Source: Pirellula sp. SH-Sr6A
GTDB lineage: Bacteria > Planctomycetota > Planctomycetia > Pirellulales > Pirellulaceae
Length of the DNA stretch: 64,000 nt
Assembly (NCBI RefSeq): GCF_001610875.1
Contig: NZ_CP011272.1
Location: 4,817,988-4,881,987 of the forward strand
Reading direction: 5' to 3'
Part shown: one piece after another, positions 27,923 to 37,097 of the stretch
How positions within the stretch are numbered: the stretch's first letter is position 1
How the letters are laid out: each line of letters opens with the position of its first letter
Translations under genes and position numbers: made by a program
The notes under the pieces: model-generated
Databases searched by the model: none
Seen by the model: only the letters and a program-made list of their open reading frames with translations
Told to the model about the DNA's origin: nothing

Positions 27923-29677
27923 ATGAAGTTCCGCTTGCTATCGCTCGTGCTTTCAGGTTGGCTTTTCGCGCCCCCAGGACTTGTGGCACAGACCCCTCGC
28001 TCCGAATCGGTCCCCGCGGTTATTGGAACATATGACCGTCCTTTTGGGCCGATTCACCAGAGCCGATCGGTAGTCACCGCCAAAAAAGGGATGGCCTGTA
28101 CGAGCGATCCACGGGCAACCCAGGCGGCCATTGAAATCCTGCGACGCGGTGGTAGTGCCGTAGATGCCGCGATCGCAGCCAATGCCGTTCTCGGAGTCGT
28201 CGAACCGATGAGCTGCGGAATCGGCGGAGATCTTTATTCGATTGTCTGGGACTCCCGCTCCGGTTCCGTGCACGGACTCAATGCGAGCGGCCGGAGCCCC
28301 CAGGGACTGGATCGAGACGTTTTTCGTTCGAAGAACTTGAAGGAGATCCCTCTCTACGGCCCTCTTTCGTGGAGTGTTCCCGGTTGTGTGGCGGGATGGA
28401 GCGATCTGCATCAACGCTTCGGCAAACTCCCCATCGCCGATGTCCTCGCACCTGCCATCCACTTGGCAGAAGAGGGCTTCGCCGTCTCGCCGGTGATTGG
28501 AGGGTACTGGTCCCGCGCCGTTTCTAACTTGAAAAAACACGATTCCTCCGCAGCGACCTATCTCCGCGCCGACGGGAAAGCCCCCGAAGTGGGTGAAGTC
28601 TTTCGCAACCCCCGACTCGCCGCCAGCTATCGCAAGCTCGCGTCGGAGGGTTGGATGAGCTATTACACAGGCTCGATTGCCGACCAAATCGTCCAATACA
28701 GCCGGGAACAAGGCGGATACTTTGCCAAAGAAGATTTCACCCAACATACCAACGAATGGGTCCAACCGGTCTCGACAAACTATCGCGGCTACGACGTTTG
28801 GCAGATTCCACCCAACGGGCAGGGCCTGTCGGTTCTTCAGATCCTTAACGTTCTCAAGCGATTCGATATCAAGCAGATGGGCTGGGGCTCACCCCAGTAC
28901 AGCCACTTGTTCATCGAAGCAAAGAAATTAGCGTATGCGGACCGCGCCAAGTTCTACGCTGACATGGCGTTTGAAAAGGTACCGGTCGACGCATTGAATT
29001 CGGACACTTATGCGGAAAAGCAAGCGGCCCGTATCGATCTCCAACATGCAGCGATGCAGGTTCCAGCTGGGGATCCGAAACTCCGAGACGGGGATACCGT
29101 TTACCTTTGTGTGGTCGATAGCGATCGCAACTGCTGTTCGCTGATCCAAAGCAACTACCATGGATTCGGAAGCCAAATGGTTCCAGGTGAACTCGGTTTC
29201 GCATTGCAAAATCGAGGTAATCTCTTCTCCCTCTCCGCCGATCATGCCAACCGATTGGAACCGGGCAAACGTCCCTTCCACACCATCATCCCATCCATGG
29301 TCACCACTGAAAGCAAACCAATCTTTGTCTTTGGTGTGATGGGGGGCGACATGCAACCGCAGGGACAAACGCAAGTTCTTGTGAATTGGATCGATTTTGG
29401 AATGAACATTCAAATGGCGGGGGACGCCTCGCGCATCCGTCACGAGGGGAGCGCGACCCCAACAGGTACCCCGGAAGAACCCAAAGGGGGAACCGTGCAT
29501 GTCGAATCGGGCCTTCCCGCAGAGACGATCGACAAACTCCGAGCGATGGGACATAACGTGGAGTTAAGCCGTACCTCGATGGGTGGCTATCAAGGAATCT
29601 TGATCGATCACGAAAAAGGGACACTTCAAGGGGCGACCGAGAGCCGAAACGACGGCCTGTCGCTCGGATTGGATTGA
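27923..29677 (+). CDS. ggt: Secreted gamma-glutamyltransferase
   Basis: The start at 27923 is set by GGAGG nine bases upstream and by the signal peptide it gives (MKFRLLSLVLSGWLFAPPGL); the frame is open back to 27785. The 584-residue product shows ATQAAIEILRRGGSAVDAAIAANAVLGVVEP and SCGIGGDLYSIVWD of the large subunit. The autoprocessing nucleophile is Thr392 in GDTVYLCVVDSD, one residue away from the E. coli numbering. The sequence after the Thr (VYL) departs from the classical THFS, so substrate preference may differ. GGTs cleave glutathione and gamma-glutamyl compounds in the periplasm. GGT family membership is clear. Confidence 0.88.
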   Translation: MKFRLLSLVLSGWLFAPPGLVAQTPRSESVPAVIGTYDRPFGPIHQSRSVVTAKKGMACTSDPRATQAAIEILRRGGSAVDAAIAANAVLGVVEPMSCGIGGDLYSIVWDSRSGSVHGLNASGRSPQGLDRDVFRSKNLKEIPLYGPLSWSVPGCVAGWSDLHQRFGKLPIADVLAPAIHLAEEGFAVSPVIGGYWSRAVSNLKKHDSSAATYLRADGKAPEVGEVFRNPRLAASYRKLASEGWMSYYTGSIADQIVQYSREQGGYFAKEDFTQHTNEWVQPVSTNYRGYDVWQIPPNGQGLSVLQILNVLKRFDIKQMGWGSPQYSHLFIEAKKLAYADRAKFYADMAFEKVPVDALNSDTYAEKQAARIDLQHAAMQVPAGDPKLRDGDTVYLCVVDSDRNCCSLIQSNYHGFGSQMVPGELGFALQNRGNLFSLSADHANRLEPGKRPFHTIIPSMVTTESKPIFVFGVMGGDMQPQGQTQVLVNWIDFGMNIQMAGDASRIRHEGSATPTGTPEEPKGGTVHVESGLPAETIDKLRAMGHNVELSRTSMGGYQGILIDHEKGTLQGATESRNDGLSLGLD

Positions 29678-29688
29678 AAGAACGCACC

Positions 29689-30111
29689 ATGACAGGTCCA
29701 AAGTGGATTGTTATCCTCGCCGCTTGCTTCGGTTTCATCGCAGTGGCGATCGGCGCTCTCGGCGCGCACGGCCTTCCGGATCAACTCCAATCGCAAGGCT
29801 TTGAACCGGATATCGTGGCGAAGAAACTAGATCAATGCGAGATCGGCGTCCGTTACCAGATCGCTCATGCCTTGGCCATACTTGCGATCGGGCTCTCTCC
29901 ATTGCCCGCTCGATCCTCCTTGGCCCGCGCTGCATGCGGGATGTTCTTGGCAGGCATCCTCTTTTTTAGCGGAGGTCTGTATGCCATCGCTCTCGCCGAT
30001 ACCATCGGACACTGGAGCATCGTTCCCATGGGCGGAATGATGTTCCTGATCGGATGGTTTTTGCTCTTTCTGTCGGCGTGCCGAGTGTCCATCGATACCA
30101 GCACGCCATAA
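29689..30111 (+). CDS. DUF423 small integral membrane protein
   Basis: The 140-residue product has four predicted membrane segments (about 5-25, 65-82, 85-105, 112-130). It has the DUF423/YgdD signature of an AIGALGAHGL stretch near the start and RYQIAHALAILAIG in the second half. The ATG at 29689 is preferred to the TTG at 29674, which overlaps the previous stop. It follows the gamma-glutamyltransferase gene by 11 bp and is probably in its operon. The biochemical role of DUF423 proteins is unknown. Confidence 0.82.
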   Translation: MTGPKWIVILAACFGFIAVAIGALGAHGLPDQLQSQGFEPDIVAKKLDQCEIGVRYQIAHALAILAIGLSPLPARSSLARAACGMFLAGILFFSGGLYAIALADTIGHWSIVPMGGMMFLIGWFLLFLSACRVSIDTSTP

Positions 30112-30151
30112 GAGCCTGCCACGCGAACAGACAAGTCGCCAGTCGGAATAC

Positions 30152-33100
30152 TTACTGACGAGATTGCGGTGTTACCTTCAAACGGAGCGTTTGCTCCCCT
30201 CGCTTCACGAGGATCTCGGTTTCTTGCCCCGCCTTGATCGCTTCGATGGCATAGGTGTAGTCGTAGATATTCTCGACCTTGCGTCCAGCCAGTTCGACGA
30301 TGATATCCTTTCCTTGAACGCCCGCTTTGGAAGCAGGACCGTCCTTGGCGACCCCTGAAAGCATGACCCCCTTGATGTCCCCTTGCGCGTAGTCGGGAAT
30401 GGTTCCCAAATACGCCGTCATCACCGCGCGGGCGCCTTGGTTTTCCGGCGCGGCCTGCTCCTGGTACTTCGGTGCATCGACTTGTGTAGCTACCGAGCGT
30501 GCGATGAGACCCATCAACTTGGCGGTCGACGCAGCTCCTTCGTAATTAAGAAGCTCCGGCGTATCGCGTGGCGTATGGTACTCGCTGTGCGACCCGGTGA
30601 ACGCAGAAAGGATGGGCACACCATCGAGGAAGAAGGTGCTCGCGTCCGTTGGGAGGTAGCTGTCGTTTTGCAGCGTCAGTGGGAGGCCGACGACCGCATT
30701 GCGTTTTTCAATTTCTTTCGGCCACAAATCGGACGATCCGATTCCTTGCAGGACCAAGTTATCGCGAAGCCGACCCACCATATCGAGATTGAAGCATGCA
30801 ATCACCGCTGGATAGAGCTTGCCAGCCCCCGACTCGGTCATGTGTGGATAGAGTTCAAAGAAGTGATCGGAGAAGTAGGCTGAACCGAGCAGCCCCATCT
30901 CTTCCCCCGACCATGCTGCGAAGAGGACATCGTGCTCAAGTTTGAGTTTGCCTGACTTCTTTTGGGTGACCATCGACTGCGCGATTTCGAGCATGGCCGC
31001 TACACCCGAAGCATTGTCATCGGCTCCGCGATGCATGCCACCTTTCTCGTTATCGAGGGCCAAGCTGGAGCCACTCGAGCCGACGCCAAGGTGGTCGATG
31101 TGTGCGCCGACTATCACGATGCTTTTCGCCGGGGCATCCCCTGCCATAAGAAGTCCCAAGGCATTTCGGCCCGTGCGTTTGACCTGTTGGATCTCGATCG
31201 TACAACTCACGAGAACTTCGGGAAGAGCGAATCCCATCATCATCTCTCCTCGATCCAATTCCTTTTGCAGATCAAGCAACTTGTCCTCGCTCTTTTCGAA
31301 CCATTTTTCCGCAACGGCATCGGTTACGCTGATGGCGGCGATGCTCGTACCGGACAAACTGCCATCGACTTGAAGGGGTACGAGCTGTTGGCGAACGCCA
31401 CTATTGGGTCCGCTCACGACAATAATTCCCTTGGCTCCTCGATCGCGCGCCGCCATCGCTTTGAATCGAAGAGAGCTATAGCGAGCGAGATGCTGGCGGC
31501 GTTCTGGTGTGATATCGCTCGGCATTTGACGAAGGACCATGACCCATTTGTTCTCGACGTCGAGATGGACATAGGAGTCGTACTCGGCTTGTTCCCCATC
31601 GCGAGGTGCTACGATCCCATATCCGGCGAAGATTACTTCCGTAGGCTCGATCTGTGTGCTCTTCGAAAAGACCAAGGGCCGCCAGTCTTCGTTCAATTTC
31701 CAGTTGGTCGAGCCGGATTGGAGCGCATTGGATTGCGCCAATTCAACCCCGGCCGTAAACGGAAACTCTTGAAAGAAATCCCCCTTGGCCCCACCGGGTG
31801 CGAGACCGAGAGAATCGAGATAGCTAGCCACGTACGCCGTCGCGAGCCTCTCGCCTTGCGTACCCGTCAAACGACCTCCGAGTTCGGGCCGACAAAGAAA
31901 ATCCACATGCCTGGCGACGTCTTGTGCGCGATAATCGATTTCCGTTGCTCCCGCCGCTTCTCGTGCAGCAGTCCGAACCGAATCCAGTTGGATCGGGGTT
32001 GGCTCAGCCAGTTCGTTTCCAGGTAGGACGTTCGATTTATCCAGCCCCATGGCTTTGCGAGCGGCATCGTGATTCCAATCCGCAATGTAGATTTGAGACC
32101 TCTTATCGCTGGAGCGATTGGATGTCCATGCGATCTGCTTGCCGTCCGGGGTGAATACAGGCAGACCGTCAAATCCATCGGTGGAAGTGATTCGTTGCGG
32201 AGCCTGCTTACCCGCTGCATCGACGATATAGAGTTCAAAGTTGGCGAAGCCTTGAAGGTTTGTCGTGAAGATCAAGTATTCGCCGGAAGGATGGTAGAAG
32301 GGAGCCCAGCTCATCGCCCCCAGTGTGGTAAGCCGTTGGATGTCGGTCCCGTCGACGTTCGCCGAGTAGATCTCGGCGGTCGCTCCGTCTTCGGAGAATC
32401 GACGCCAACAAATCCGCTTGCCGTCGGGGGAGAAGAAGGGACCTCCGTCGTAGCCAAACACGTCGGTGATCCGACGGACATCGGACCCATCGCTCTTCAT
32501 GACATAAAGATCCAATGCAGCGGAGGGATCATTGGCGAAGATCGCTTTTTCTCGATCGGTCAATGCACCTTCGAAGGCGCGGCGGTTGGAACTGAACGCA
32601 ATCAACGAACCATCCGGGGAGTAGGAGGCCTCCGCGTCGTACCCCGTCGCATCGGTCAGTTGCTTGTAGGCACCGGTCTTCCTGTTCCACTCCACCAACT
32701 CGAACGCGGGATCGTAGTCCCAACTGTAACGCCTCGTTTGTCCCGAAGCTCGAAACTCCAACTCATCCTTTTGCTTCTGCAGCGAATTGGGGTCGAACTG
32801 AGTGGATGCGAACAAAACGCGTTCGCCATCGGGATGAATCCACGCACAGGTCGTCTTTCCGAATCCAGGCGAGACCCTTTCCACATCCCCTGTTTCGCGA
32901 TCCATCAAATAGATTTGGTAGAACGGATTTTCTTTTTCTCGCTCGCTCTGAAAGACCATCCAACGGCCATCTTGACTGAAGTATCCCTCTCCAGAACGGA
33001 GACCGTCGAGGGTCAATTGCCGTGTCTTGGTGAGGAACTTCGATTCATCGACTTCGGAGGCCGCTGGTGGAGTTGTCTCCGTCGCCGCGGGCTCTTGGCA

Positions 33101-33196
33101 GAGAGCGATCTGGGTGACGAACAAGCTGATTGCCCAGCAGTAGACGGTCTGGTGGAGCTGTCGTTTTGGTGTCATGGTTTTGTCAAAGAGGGCCAT
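30152..33196 (-). CDS. Secreted TolB-like propeller / M28 aminopeptidase / PDZ protein
   Basis: This is a three-domain protein of up to 1014 residues. The ATG at 33175 (MTPKRQLHQTVYCWAISLF) starts the signal peptide and may be the real start. Residues ~50-380 hold TolB/PD40 propeller repeats (YSPDGSLIAFSSNR, FSPDGKRICWRR, FTPDGKQIAWTSNR). A PA-like insert (KGIIVVSGPNSGVRQQ) precedes the M28 zinc peptidase core at about 680-860, with GAHIDHLG, HRGADDNASGVAAMLEIA and FAAWSGEEMGLLGSAYF giving the di-zinc ligands and the catalytic Glu. A C-terminal PDZ domain (about 930-1010, DGPASKAGVQGKDIIVELAG) follows. It probably trims peptides outside the cytoplasm, with propeller and PDZ selecting substrates. 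Confidence 0.88.
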   Translation of the reverse strand: MALFDKTMTPKRQLHQTVYCWAISLFVTQIALCQEPAATETTPPAASEVDESKFLTKTRQLTLDGLRSGEGYFSQDGRWMVFQSEREKENPFYQIYLMDRETGDVERVSPGFGKTTCAWIHPDGERVLFASTQFDPNSLQKQKDELEFRASGQTRRYSWDYDPAFELVEWNRKTGAYKQLTDATGYDAEASYSPDGSLIAFSSNRRAFEGALTDREKAIFANDPSAALDLYVMKSDGSDVRRITDVFGYDGGPFFSPDGKRICWRRFSEDGATAEIYSANVDGTDIQRLTTLGAMSWAPFYHPSGEYLIFTTNLQGFANFELYIVDAAGKQAPQRITSTDGFDGLPVFTPDGKQIAWTSNRSSDKRSQIYIADWNHDAARKAMGLDKSNVLPGNELAEPTPIQLDSVRTAAREAAGATEIDYRAQDVARHVDFLCRPELGGRLTGTQGERLATAYVASYLDSLGLAPGGAKGDFFQEFPFTAGVELAQSNALQSGSTNWKLNEDWRPLVFSKSTQIEPTEVIFAGYGIVAPRDGEQAEYDSYVHLDVENKWVMVLRQMPSDITPERRQHLARYSSLRFKAMAARDRGAKGIIVVSGPNSGVRQQLVPLQVDGSLSGTSIAAISVTDAVAEKWFEKSEDKLLDLQKELDRGEMMMGFALPEVLVSCTIEIQQVKRTGRNALGLLMAGDAPAKSIVIVGAHIDHLGVGSSGSSLALDNEKGGMHRGADDNASGVAAMLEIAQSMVTQKKSGKLKLEHDVLFAAWSGEEMGLLGSAYFSDHFFELYPHMTESGAGKLYPAVIACFNLDMVGRLRDNLVLQGIGSSDLWPKEIEKRNAVVGLPLTLQNDSYLPTDASTFFLDGVPILSAFTGSHSEYHTPRDTPELLNYEGAASTAKLMGLIARSVATQVDAPKYQEQAAPENQGARAVMTAYLGTIPDYAQGDIKGVMLSGVAKDGPASKAGVQGKDIIVELAGRKVENIYDYTYAIEAIKAGQETEILVKRGEQTLRLKVTPQSRQ

Positions 33197-33240
33197 GGTA
33201 GGTCAGTCTGGGGGAGCAATTCGCGGCGAGATTGTAATTG

Positions 33241-33260
33241 TTGCAATGCCAGCATTGCAA
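33241..33260. promoter_or_regulatory. 20-bp inverted repeat upstream of the peptidase gene
   Basis: TTGCAATGCCAGCATTGCAA has perfect 9-bp arms with a 2-bp centre. It lies 45-85 bp upstream of the divergent peptidase start and at the left border of the hairpin-rich stretch. It fits an operator for a dimeric regulator; a small hairpin followed by TTTTT (a terminator reading rightward) is an alternative. Confidence 0.45.
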
Positions 33261-33269
33261 TTTTTACAA

Positions 33270-33658
33270 ACGGAGCACGCTATTTGGAAACCCCTGGTCG
33301 AGGATCCGGTCCGGTTGGGAGGTTTGGGCGCCCTGGACAAACCCAGTGTAGCACTGGAGCAACAGGAGTAGGAGAATCTCGGTCGGCCGTCGAACTTGGC
33401 ACGGCATGTGCATCTGAAGAAGATCATGAGCAGATGCTCAAAGGGGTCCCGGTGGAACCGGGATACGGTCTGGACTGGGAGAGTTGACCCGGTTCGGATT
33501 CCTGAACATGGAGGTACCGTGATCTTAGCGGCGTCCAAGTTTGACTCGATCAAACGCAGCGGACAGACCTTTCTACAAGGTTAGGCCCACCTTTCACGGT
33601 TAGAAAAGGGCCTGCCTCGGTTGTCGAATAGACAGTCGGGGCAGGCCCTTTTTCTTTT
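33270..33658 (+). ncRNA. Candidate structured non-coding RNA ending in a strong terminator
   Basis: There is no convincing gene between 33197 and 33850. The + strand contains a series of perfect hairpins: CCAGTG/CACTGG (33344-33358), CATCTG/CAGATG (33410-33437), TCCCGGT/ACCGGGA (33446-33462) and GTTTGA/TCAAAC (33539-33555). It ends with an intrinsic terminator at 33604-33658. No coding sequence on the + strand needs this terminator, because the gene to the left is on the - strand. The exact 5' end is unknown. I compared it by eye with the conserved cores of RNase P RNA, tmRNA and SRP RNA and found no match. Confidence 0.4.
33604..33658 (+). terminator. Strong intrinsic terminator
   Basis: A 13-bp perfect stem pairs AAAAGGGCCTGCC (33604-33616) with GGCAGGCCCTTTT (33640-33652), with a 23-nt loop, and is followed by TTCTTTT. 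The T-run is longer for rightward transcripts, but the stem also has TTTT on the other strand. Confidence 0.85.
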
Positions 33659-33850
33659 GGTTCTCGAATGTTCGAGAGGGAATAGTGCGAACCAAATGCG
33701 CGATGATTTTCCGCGTCTATGGTATCATTCCATTCGACCGGCTTCGGTTCGCGGTCTGGAAATCGATCTTCCGCCCGCGCCGTGGATCCACGACGGCATC
33801 GAACCAGGGGCGGATCCTCCTCTAGACGCTAATCGCTATATCGACGTTGC

Positions 33851-34540
33851 ATGCCCTTTCGAATTCTTTGTGCGGACAGTAGCGCTATCGCGCAGCGTGG
33901 TATCGATTCGCTATGCCGGCAACACTCTCACTGCCGCATCGACCGGTTTGTCTCCTCGCGAACAGAACTCCGACAAGCATTGGCAGAGGAACATTTCGAC
34001 GTTCTTGTCGCCGACTCTCGCTTGGAAAATGTCGATTTCATGGCGGACGCGTTCGACATTCGGTGCCAGATGAAGGATTTGCGAATGCTCCTTTTCGCCG
34101 AATACCGTTCGTCGACCCTCGTGGCGCGCGCTGTCGCCTACGAGTGCTACGATGTCGTCTTCCGCGATAGTCCGGGATCCGAATTCATTGAGTCGCTGCA
34201 ATCTCTCGAACAGGGACGCCCACCTGAGCGATCGGTTTTGGTGCAGTTTCGTTCCTCCATGACCCGCACCGAGTGGCCAGCGATTCCCAAGTTCCCTTTC
34301 TTGACAAAGCGAGAAACACAGATCGTTGCGTTGCTCGGATTGGGACTTAGCAATCGCGAGGTCAGCTTGACCCTCGGAATTGGTATCGAAACAACTAAAG
34401 AGCACATGCGCAACATACTTCGCAAAACCAAACAACCCGATCGGACTGCGGTTGCGGTGTGGGGATTGAAGCAACCCTCGCTTGCAGCATGCCTGCCCAT
34501 CCTGGAACCTGCTCCCAACTGGGTCAGTTCCTCTGCTTGA
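33851..34540 (+). CDS. LuxR/NarL-type response regulator with a degenerate receiver
   Basis: The 229-residue protein has an N-terminal receiver domain and a C-terminal LuxR HTH (about 155-215, FLTKRETQIVALLGLGLSNR, then KEHMRNILRKT). The receiver keeps Asp55 (FDVLVADSR) and an acidic pocket residue (Asp9). The switch Thr/Ser is replaced (RMLLFAEY) and the conserved Lys appears as Arg (DVVFRDSP). Phosphorylation may therefore be weak or absent. No histidine kinase gene is adjacent. It binds DNA as a dimer by family analogy. The upstream terminator at 33.6 kb isolates it from read-through. Confidence 0.8.
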   Translation: MPFRILCADSSAIAQRGIDSLCRQHSHCRIDRFVSSRTELRQALAEEHFDVLVADSRLENVDFMADAFDIRCQMKDLRMLLFAEYRSSTLVARAVAYECYDVVFRDSPGSEFIESLQSLEQGRPPERSVLVQFRSSMTRTEWPAIPKFPFLTKRETQIVALLGLGLSNREVSLTLGIGIETTKEHMRNILRKTKQPDRTAVAVWGLKQPSLAACLPILEPAPNWVSSSA

Positions 34541-34607
34541 GACGAACTGCCCGACCTAAGCCGAGGGTTCGCTCGATCTGTCTACCGTCTCTTCTAGCGA
34601 TAGTCGC

Positions 34608-35696
34608 CTAACCGGATTTTAAGAGATCCTTCAAGACAACAAACAGTGCATCGATTTGTTCATCGGTGCCAACACTCATTCGTAATCCATCGCTCCATCC
34701 TGGATAGTTCATGTACCGGACCAAGATCCCTCGCTGCTTGAGCGCTTCGTAGATCGGCTTCACGGGTCGATCCGAACGCGTGCACCATACGAAGTTTGCA
34801 TGCGATGGCAAGACATCGAACCCCATCGCTCGCAGTTCCGTTTCCATCCTGCCTCGGGTGCCACAAATCTTTGCGACGTTGTCGCGCAACCAAGCTTGAT
34901 CCGATATTGCGGCGGTCGCGCCCGCCAAGGAGAGCATATCCGTATTGTACGAATCCTTTACTTTTCTCAGCGAGGCAACAATCTCGGGATGCGCGATGAG
35001 GTAACCGAATCGAAGCCCTGCCAGCGCATACGATTTGCTCAAGGTTCGCGTTACGATGATCTTGGGATTTCGATGTACCAATCCGATCGCATGGGTCGGA
35101 GCAAAATCGACGTACGCTTCATCGATAACCACGGGGCAAGGTGCCCGATCCACTAGATCCAGGATCGACTCGTGATCCACCATGGTTCCAGTAGGGCTAT
35201 TCGGATTGGGAAGGTAAATAAGCTTGACGTCGGGTGCTACCGTTTTGAATGCGTCGCTCAGCTGAAAGTCTTCCGCGAAAGGGACTTCTTCGAATTGAGC
35301 CGCTTGGAGTTCCGCCAAAGTGCGGTAGAGGATGTAGCTCGGGTAAGGGAGTCTTAGTTTATCGGAGGAGCCAACGAACGCACGCGTCAGCACGGTCAAA
35401 CAATCGTCGCTCCCATTGCCGCAAAGGATCATGTCCGGGTCGATTCCGTGAACGTCGGCCGCCGCCCGCCGGAATGCGGTTCCCAAGGGATCGGGATAGC
35501 GTTCGAGCCGCCCTGCCGCGGACTGGATCGCTTCGAGCACGCGATGCGAAGGAGGATAGGGATTCTCGTTGGTATTGAGTTTGATCGCCTTCCCCGTTTG
35601 CGGTTGCTCCCCCGGTATGTAGGGGCTCATGGCTTGGATCTCGGGCCGAAACATACCTTGAAGAAGGGATGAGAGAGATTCTGCTGTTTTGTCCAC
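34608..35696 (-). CDS. hisC: Histidinol-phosphate aminotransferase
   Basis: The 362-residue class II aminotransferase has KLNTNENPYPPS near the start, ERYPDPLGTAFRRAAA, LCGNGSDDCLTVLTRAF, YLPNPNSPTG, VIDEAYVDF and the PLP-binding lysine Lys221 in TRTLSKSYALAGLRFGY. The ending has HANFVWCTR and RGILVRYMNYPGWSDGLRMSVG, the usual HisC pattern. The enzyme converts imidazole acetol phosphate and glutamate into histidinol phosphate in histidine synthesis. Length and motifs are complete. It may also serve aromatic amino acids, as many HisC proteins do. No other his genes lie in the window. Confidence 0.93.
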   Translation of the reverse strand: MDKTAESLSSLLQGMFRPEIQAMSPYIPGEQPQTGKAIKLNTNENPYPPSHRVLEAIQSAAGRLERYPDPLGTAFRRAAADVHGIDPDMILCGNGSDDCLTVLTRAFVGSSDKLRLPYPSYILYRTLAELQAAQFEEVPFAEDFQLSDAFKTVAPDVKLIYLPNPNSPTGTMVDHESILDLVDRAPCPVVIDEAYVDFAPTHAIGLVHRNPKIIVTRTLSKSYALAGLRFGYLIAHPEIVASLRKVKDSYNTDMLSLAGATAAISDQAWLRDNVAKICGTRGRMETELRAMGFDVLPSHANFVWCTRSDRPVKPIYEALKQRGILVRYMNYPGWSDGLRMSVGTDEQIDALFVVLKDLLKSG

Positions 35697-35762
35697 GGGT
35701 GTCGCTTTAGAGCAAGGAAGAAACGTCGATCTTTCTATCCTAACCGAACGTTCTAGGAGAGT

Positions 35763-37097
35763 CTAACGACGAAGCCAGGAGTCTTGCGTTCCGACTGGCT
35801 GTGCGAGAAGGGGTGGCTCGGATGCGTAGGTGGGAGCCCCCATCGATTGCGAGGCAATCATCCCCGGCTGCGCGAGAATGATGCCCGGCGAAACCGATTC
35901 CATACTCGGCTCCTGCAACGGTCGAACGGGGTCGCTCAAGTGCGCGAACGACATATCGAGCATGGACTGCAACCGCTGCACCTCCGCATTGGATGCGTGA
36001 TTCTCGCGAATCCGACCGAGTGTGAGCCGAGCCGAAACCAGCTCGCCGATCCGATGCTGAGCGCGCACGATTTGCAAGTGCTTGTCCACCTCCTGAGGCG
36101 GCAATCGTTCCGAGGCCTTGGCCAAAGCATCCGACGCCTCCTCGTGACGTTGGAGATCCGAAAGAGCCAGACCGCGATGGAGAAGGGCTACTGGGTCGTG
36201 TCTTGCTGTGTCGTGCAAATCGACCATCCGATCGAGAACGGCAAGCGATCGTTCGGGCTTTCCAATATTGCGATAGACCTCGGCCAAGGCCAACTGCACT
36301 TTGGGATAGTCCGCCTGGATCAGCAACGCATGGTGATAACACTCCATCGCGGTCGCCCATCTTTTTTCTGCAGTGTGCGTGTCTCCCAACAACGCCCAAG
36401 CGGCCGAGTGGTTGCGATTGGCGGCCAACACCGACTCCGCGGTGCTCCTGGCTTTTAGATGGTCTCCAACCTCCAGGTACATTTCTCCGAGCTTGACGGC
36501 GTATTCGGGATTGCTTCCGGACAAGCGAAGAGACTCCTCCATATGCTGAATCGCTTTTGCTTTGTCCCCTCGCTCCCACAATGTGGACGCGTATCCCCAG
36601 TGGGCCCTTTCGTCGAGCGTCGACTGCTTGAGCGCCTCCGAGAACAGCAACTCGGCATCCTGGTACCGCTGCCGTTGAATCGCATCGGTACCCCGCAGCG
36701 ATAATTGACGGGCCTGGACCAGCTTCTGGTTTGCCGAACGATCCCGAAGCGATCGGCAACCCATCGACGTCAAGACGACAACCCCACCCAAGCACAACGT
36801 CAGGGCGCACCGCCTCCCCCCTCGGCCAAGGGGCGAGGTTGGAGGTGAGAGCGTCGATAAGATTTGGCCCCAACAGTTCAAATCCAGGGATTCCGTTCCT
36901 CTGAAGACTTGTGAACGCGCGAGCACCTTTTTCGCCCGGTCGGTCGAGTTCGCCCGAGCAAGTCTCTTCGCCCGACAAATAACAGGTCTCCCAGAGGGAT
37001 TCAAGTGAATCTGCGCAATCTGGAAAGCTAGCTTAGCGCGACAACATCGCCTGCTGCAAGACCGCGACGTGGGGAGATTGTTCCTCGCTGATCGCAA
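35763..37097 (-). CDS. TPR-repeat probable lipoprotein (start uncertain)
   Basis: The frame is open for 444 codons, but the first ~70 codons look non-coding, contain an imperfect hairpin and overlap the upstream gene end by 65 bp. A leader RRCALTLCLGGVVVLTSMGC ends at a plausible lipid-anchor Cys (residue 114 of the open frame), so translation probably begins at a rare codon such as the TTG at 36881. The mature part holds about six TPR units (QRQRYQDAELLFSEALK, AHWGYASTLWERGDKAKAI, AAWALLGDTHTAEKRWATAM, VQLALAEVYRNIGKPERSL) and a Pro/Ser-rich tail. TPR lipoproteins act as scaffolds. The neighbouring gene at 37033-39603 may be co-transcribed. Confidence 0.7.
   Translation of the reverse strand: MRSARNNLPTSRSCSRRCCRAKLAFQIAQIHLNPSGRPVICRAKRLARANSTDRAKKVLARSQVFRGTESLDLNCWGQILSTLSPPTSPLGRGGRRCALTLCLGGVVVLTSMGCRSLRDRSANQKLVQARQLSLRGTDAIQRQRYQDAELLFSEALKQSTLDERAHWGYASTLWERGDKAKAIQHMEESLRLSGSNPEYAVKLGEMYLEVGDHLKARSTAESVLAANRNHSAAWALLGDTHTAEKRWATAMECYHHALLIQADYPKVQLALAEVYRNIGKPERSLAVLDRMVDLHDTARHDPVALLHRGLALSDLQRHEEASDALAKASERLPPQEVDKHLQIVRAQHRIGELVSARLTLGRIRENHASNAEVQRLQSMLDMSFAHLSDPVRPLQEPSMESVSPGIILAQPGMIASQSMGAPTYASEPPLLAQPVGTQDSWLRR

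Noticed and set aside
33270-33658. RNase P RNA, tmRNA or SRP RNA
   Set aside because: The conserved cores (GAGGAAAGTCC, tmRNA acceptor and tag, GGAAGCAGC) were not found on either strand by eye.
33621-34073. + strand open frame of 150 codons before and inside the regulator gene
   Set aside because: It starts inside the terminator and overlaps the receiver domain in another frame; the composition is not protein-like.
35740-36978. - strand open frame of 412 codons overlapping the TPR gene
   Set aside because: It has no family pattern, while the other frame shows regular TPR units.
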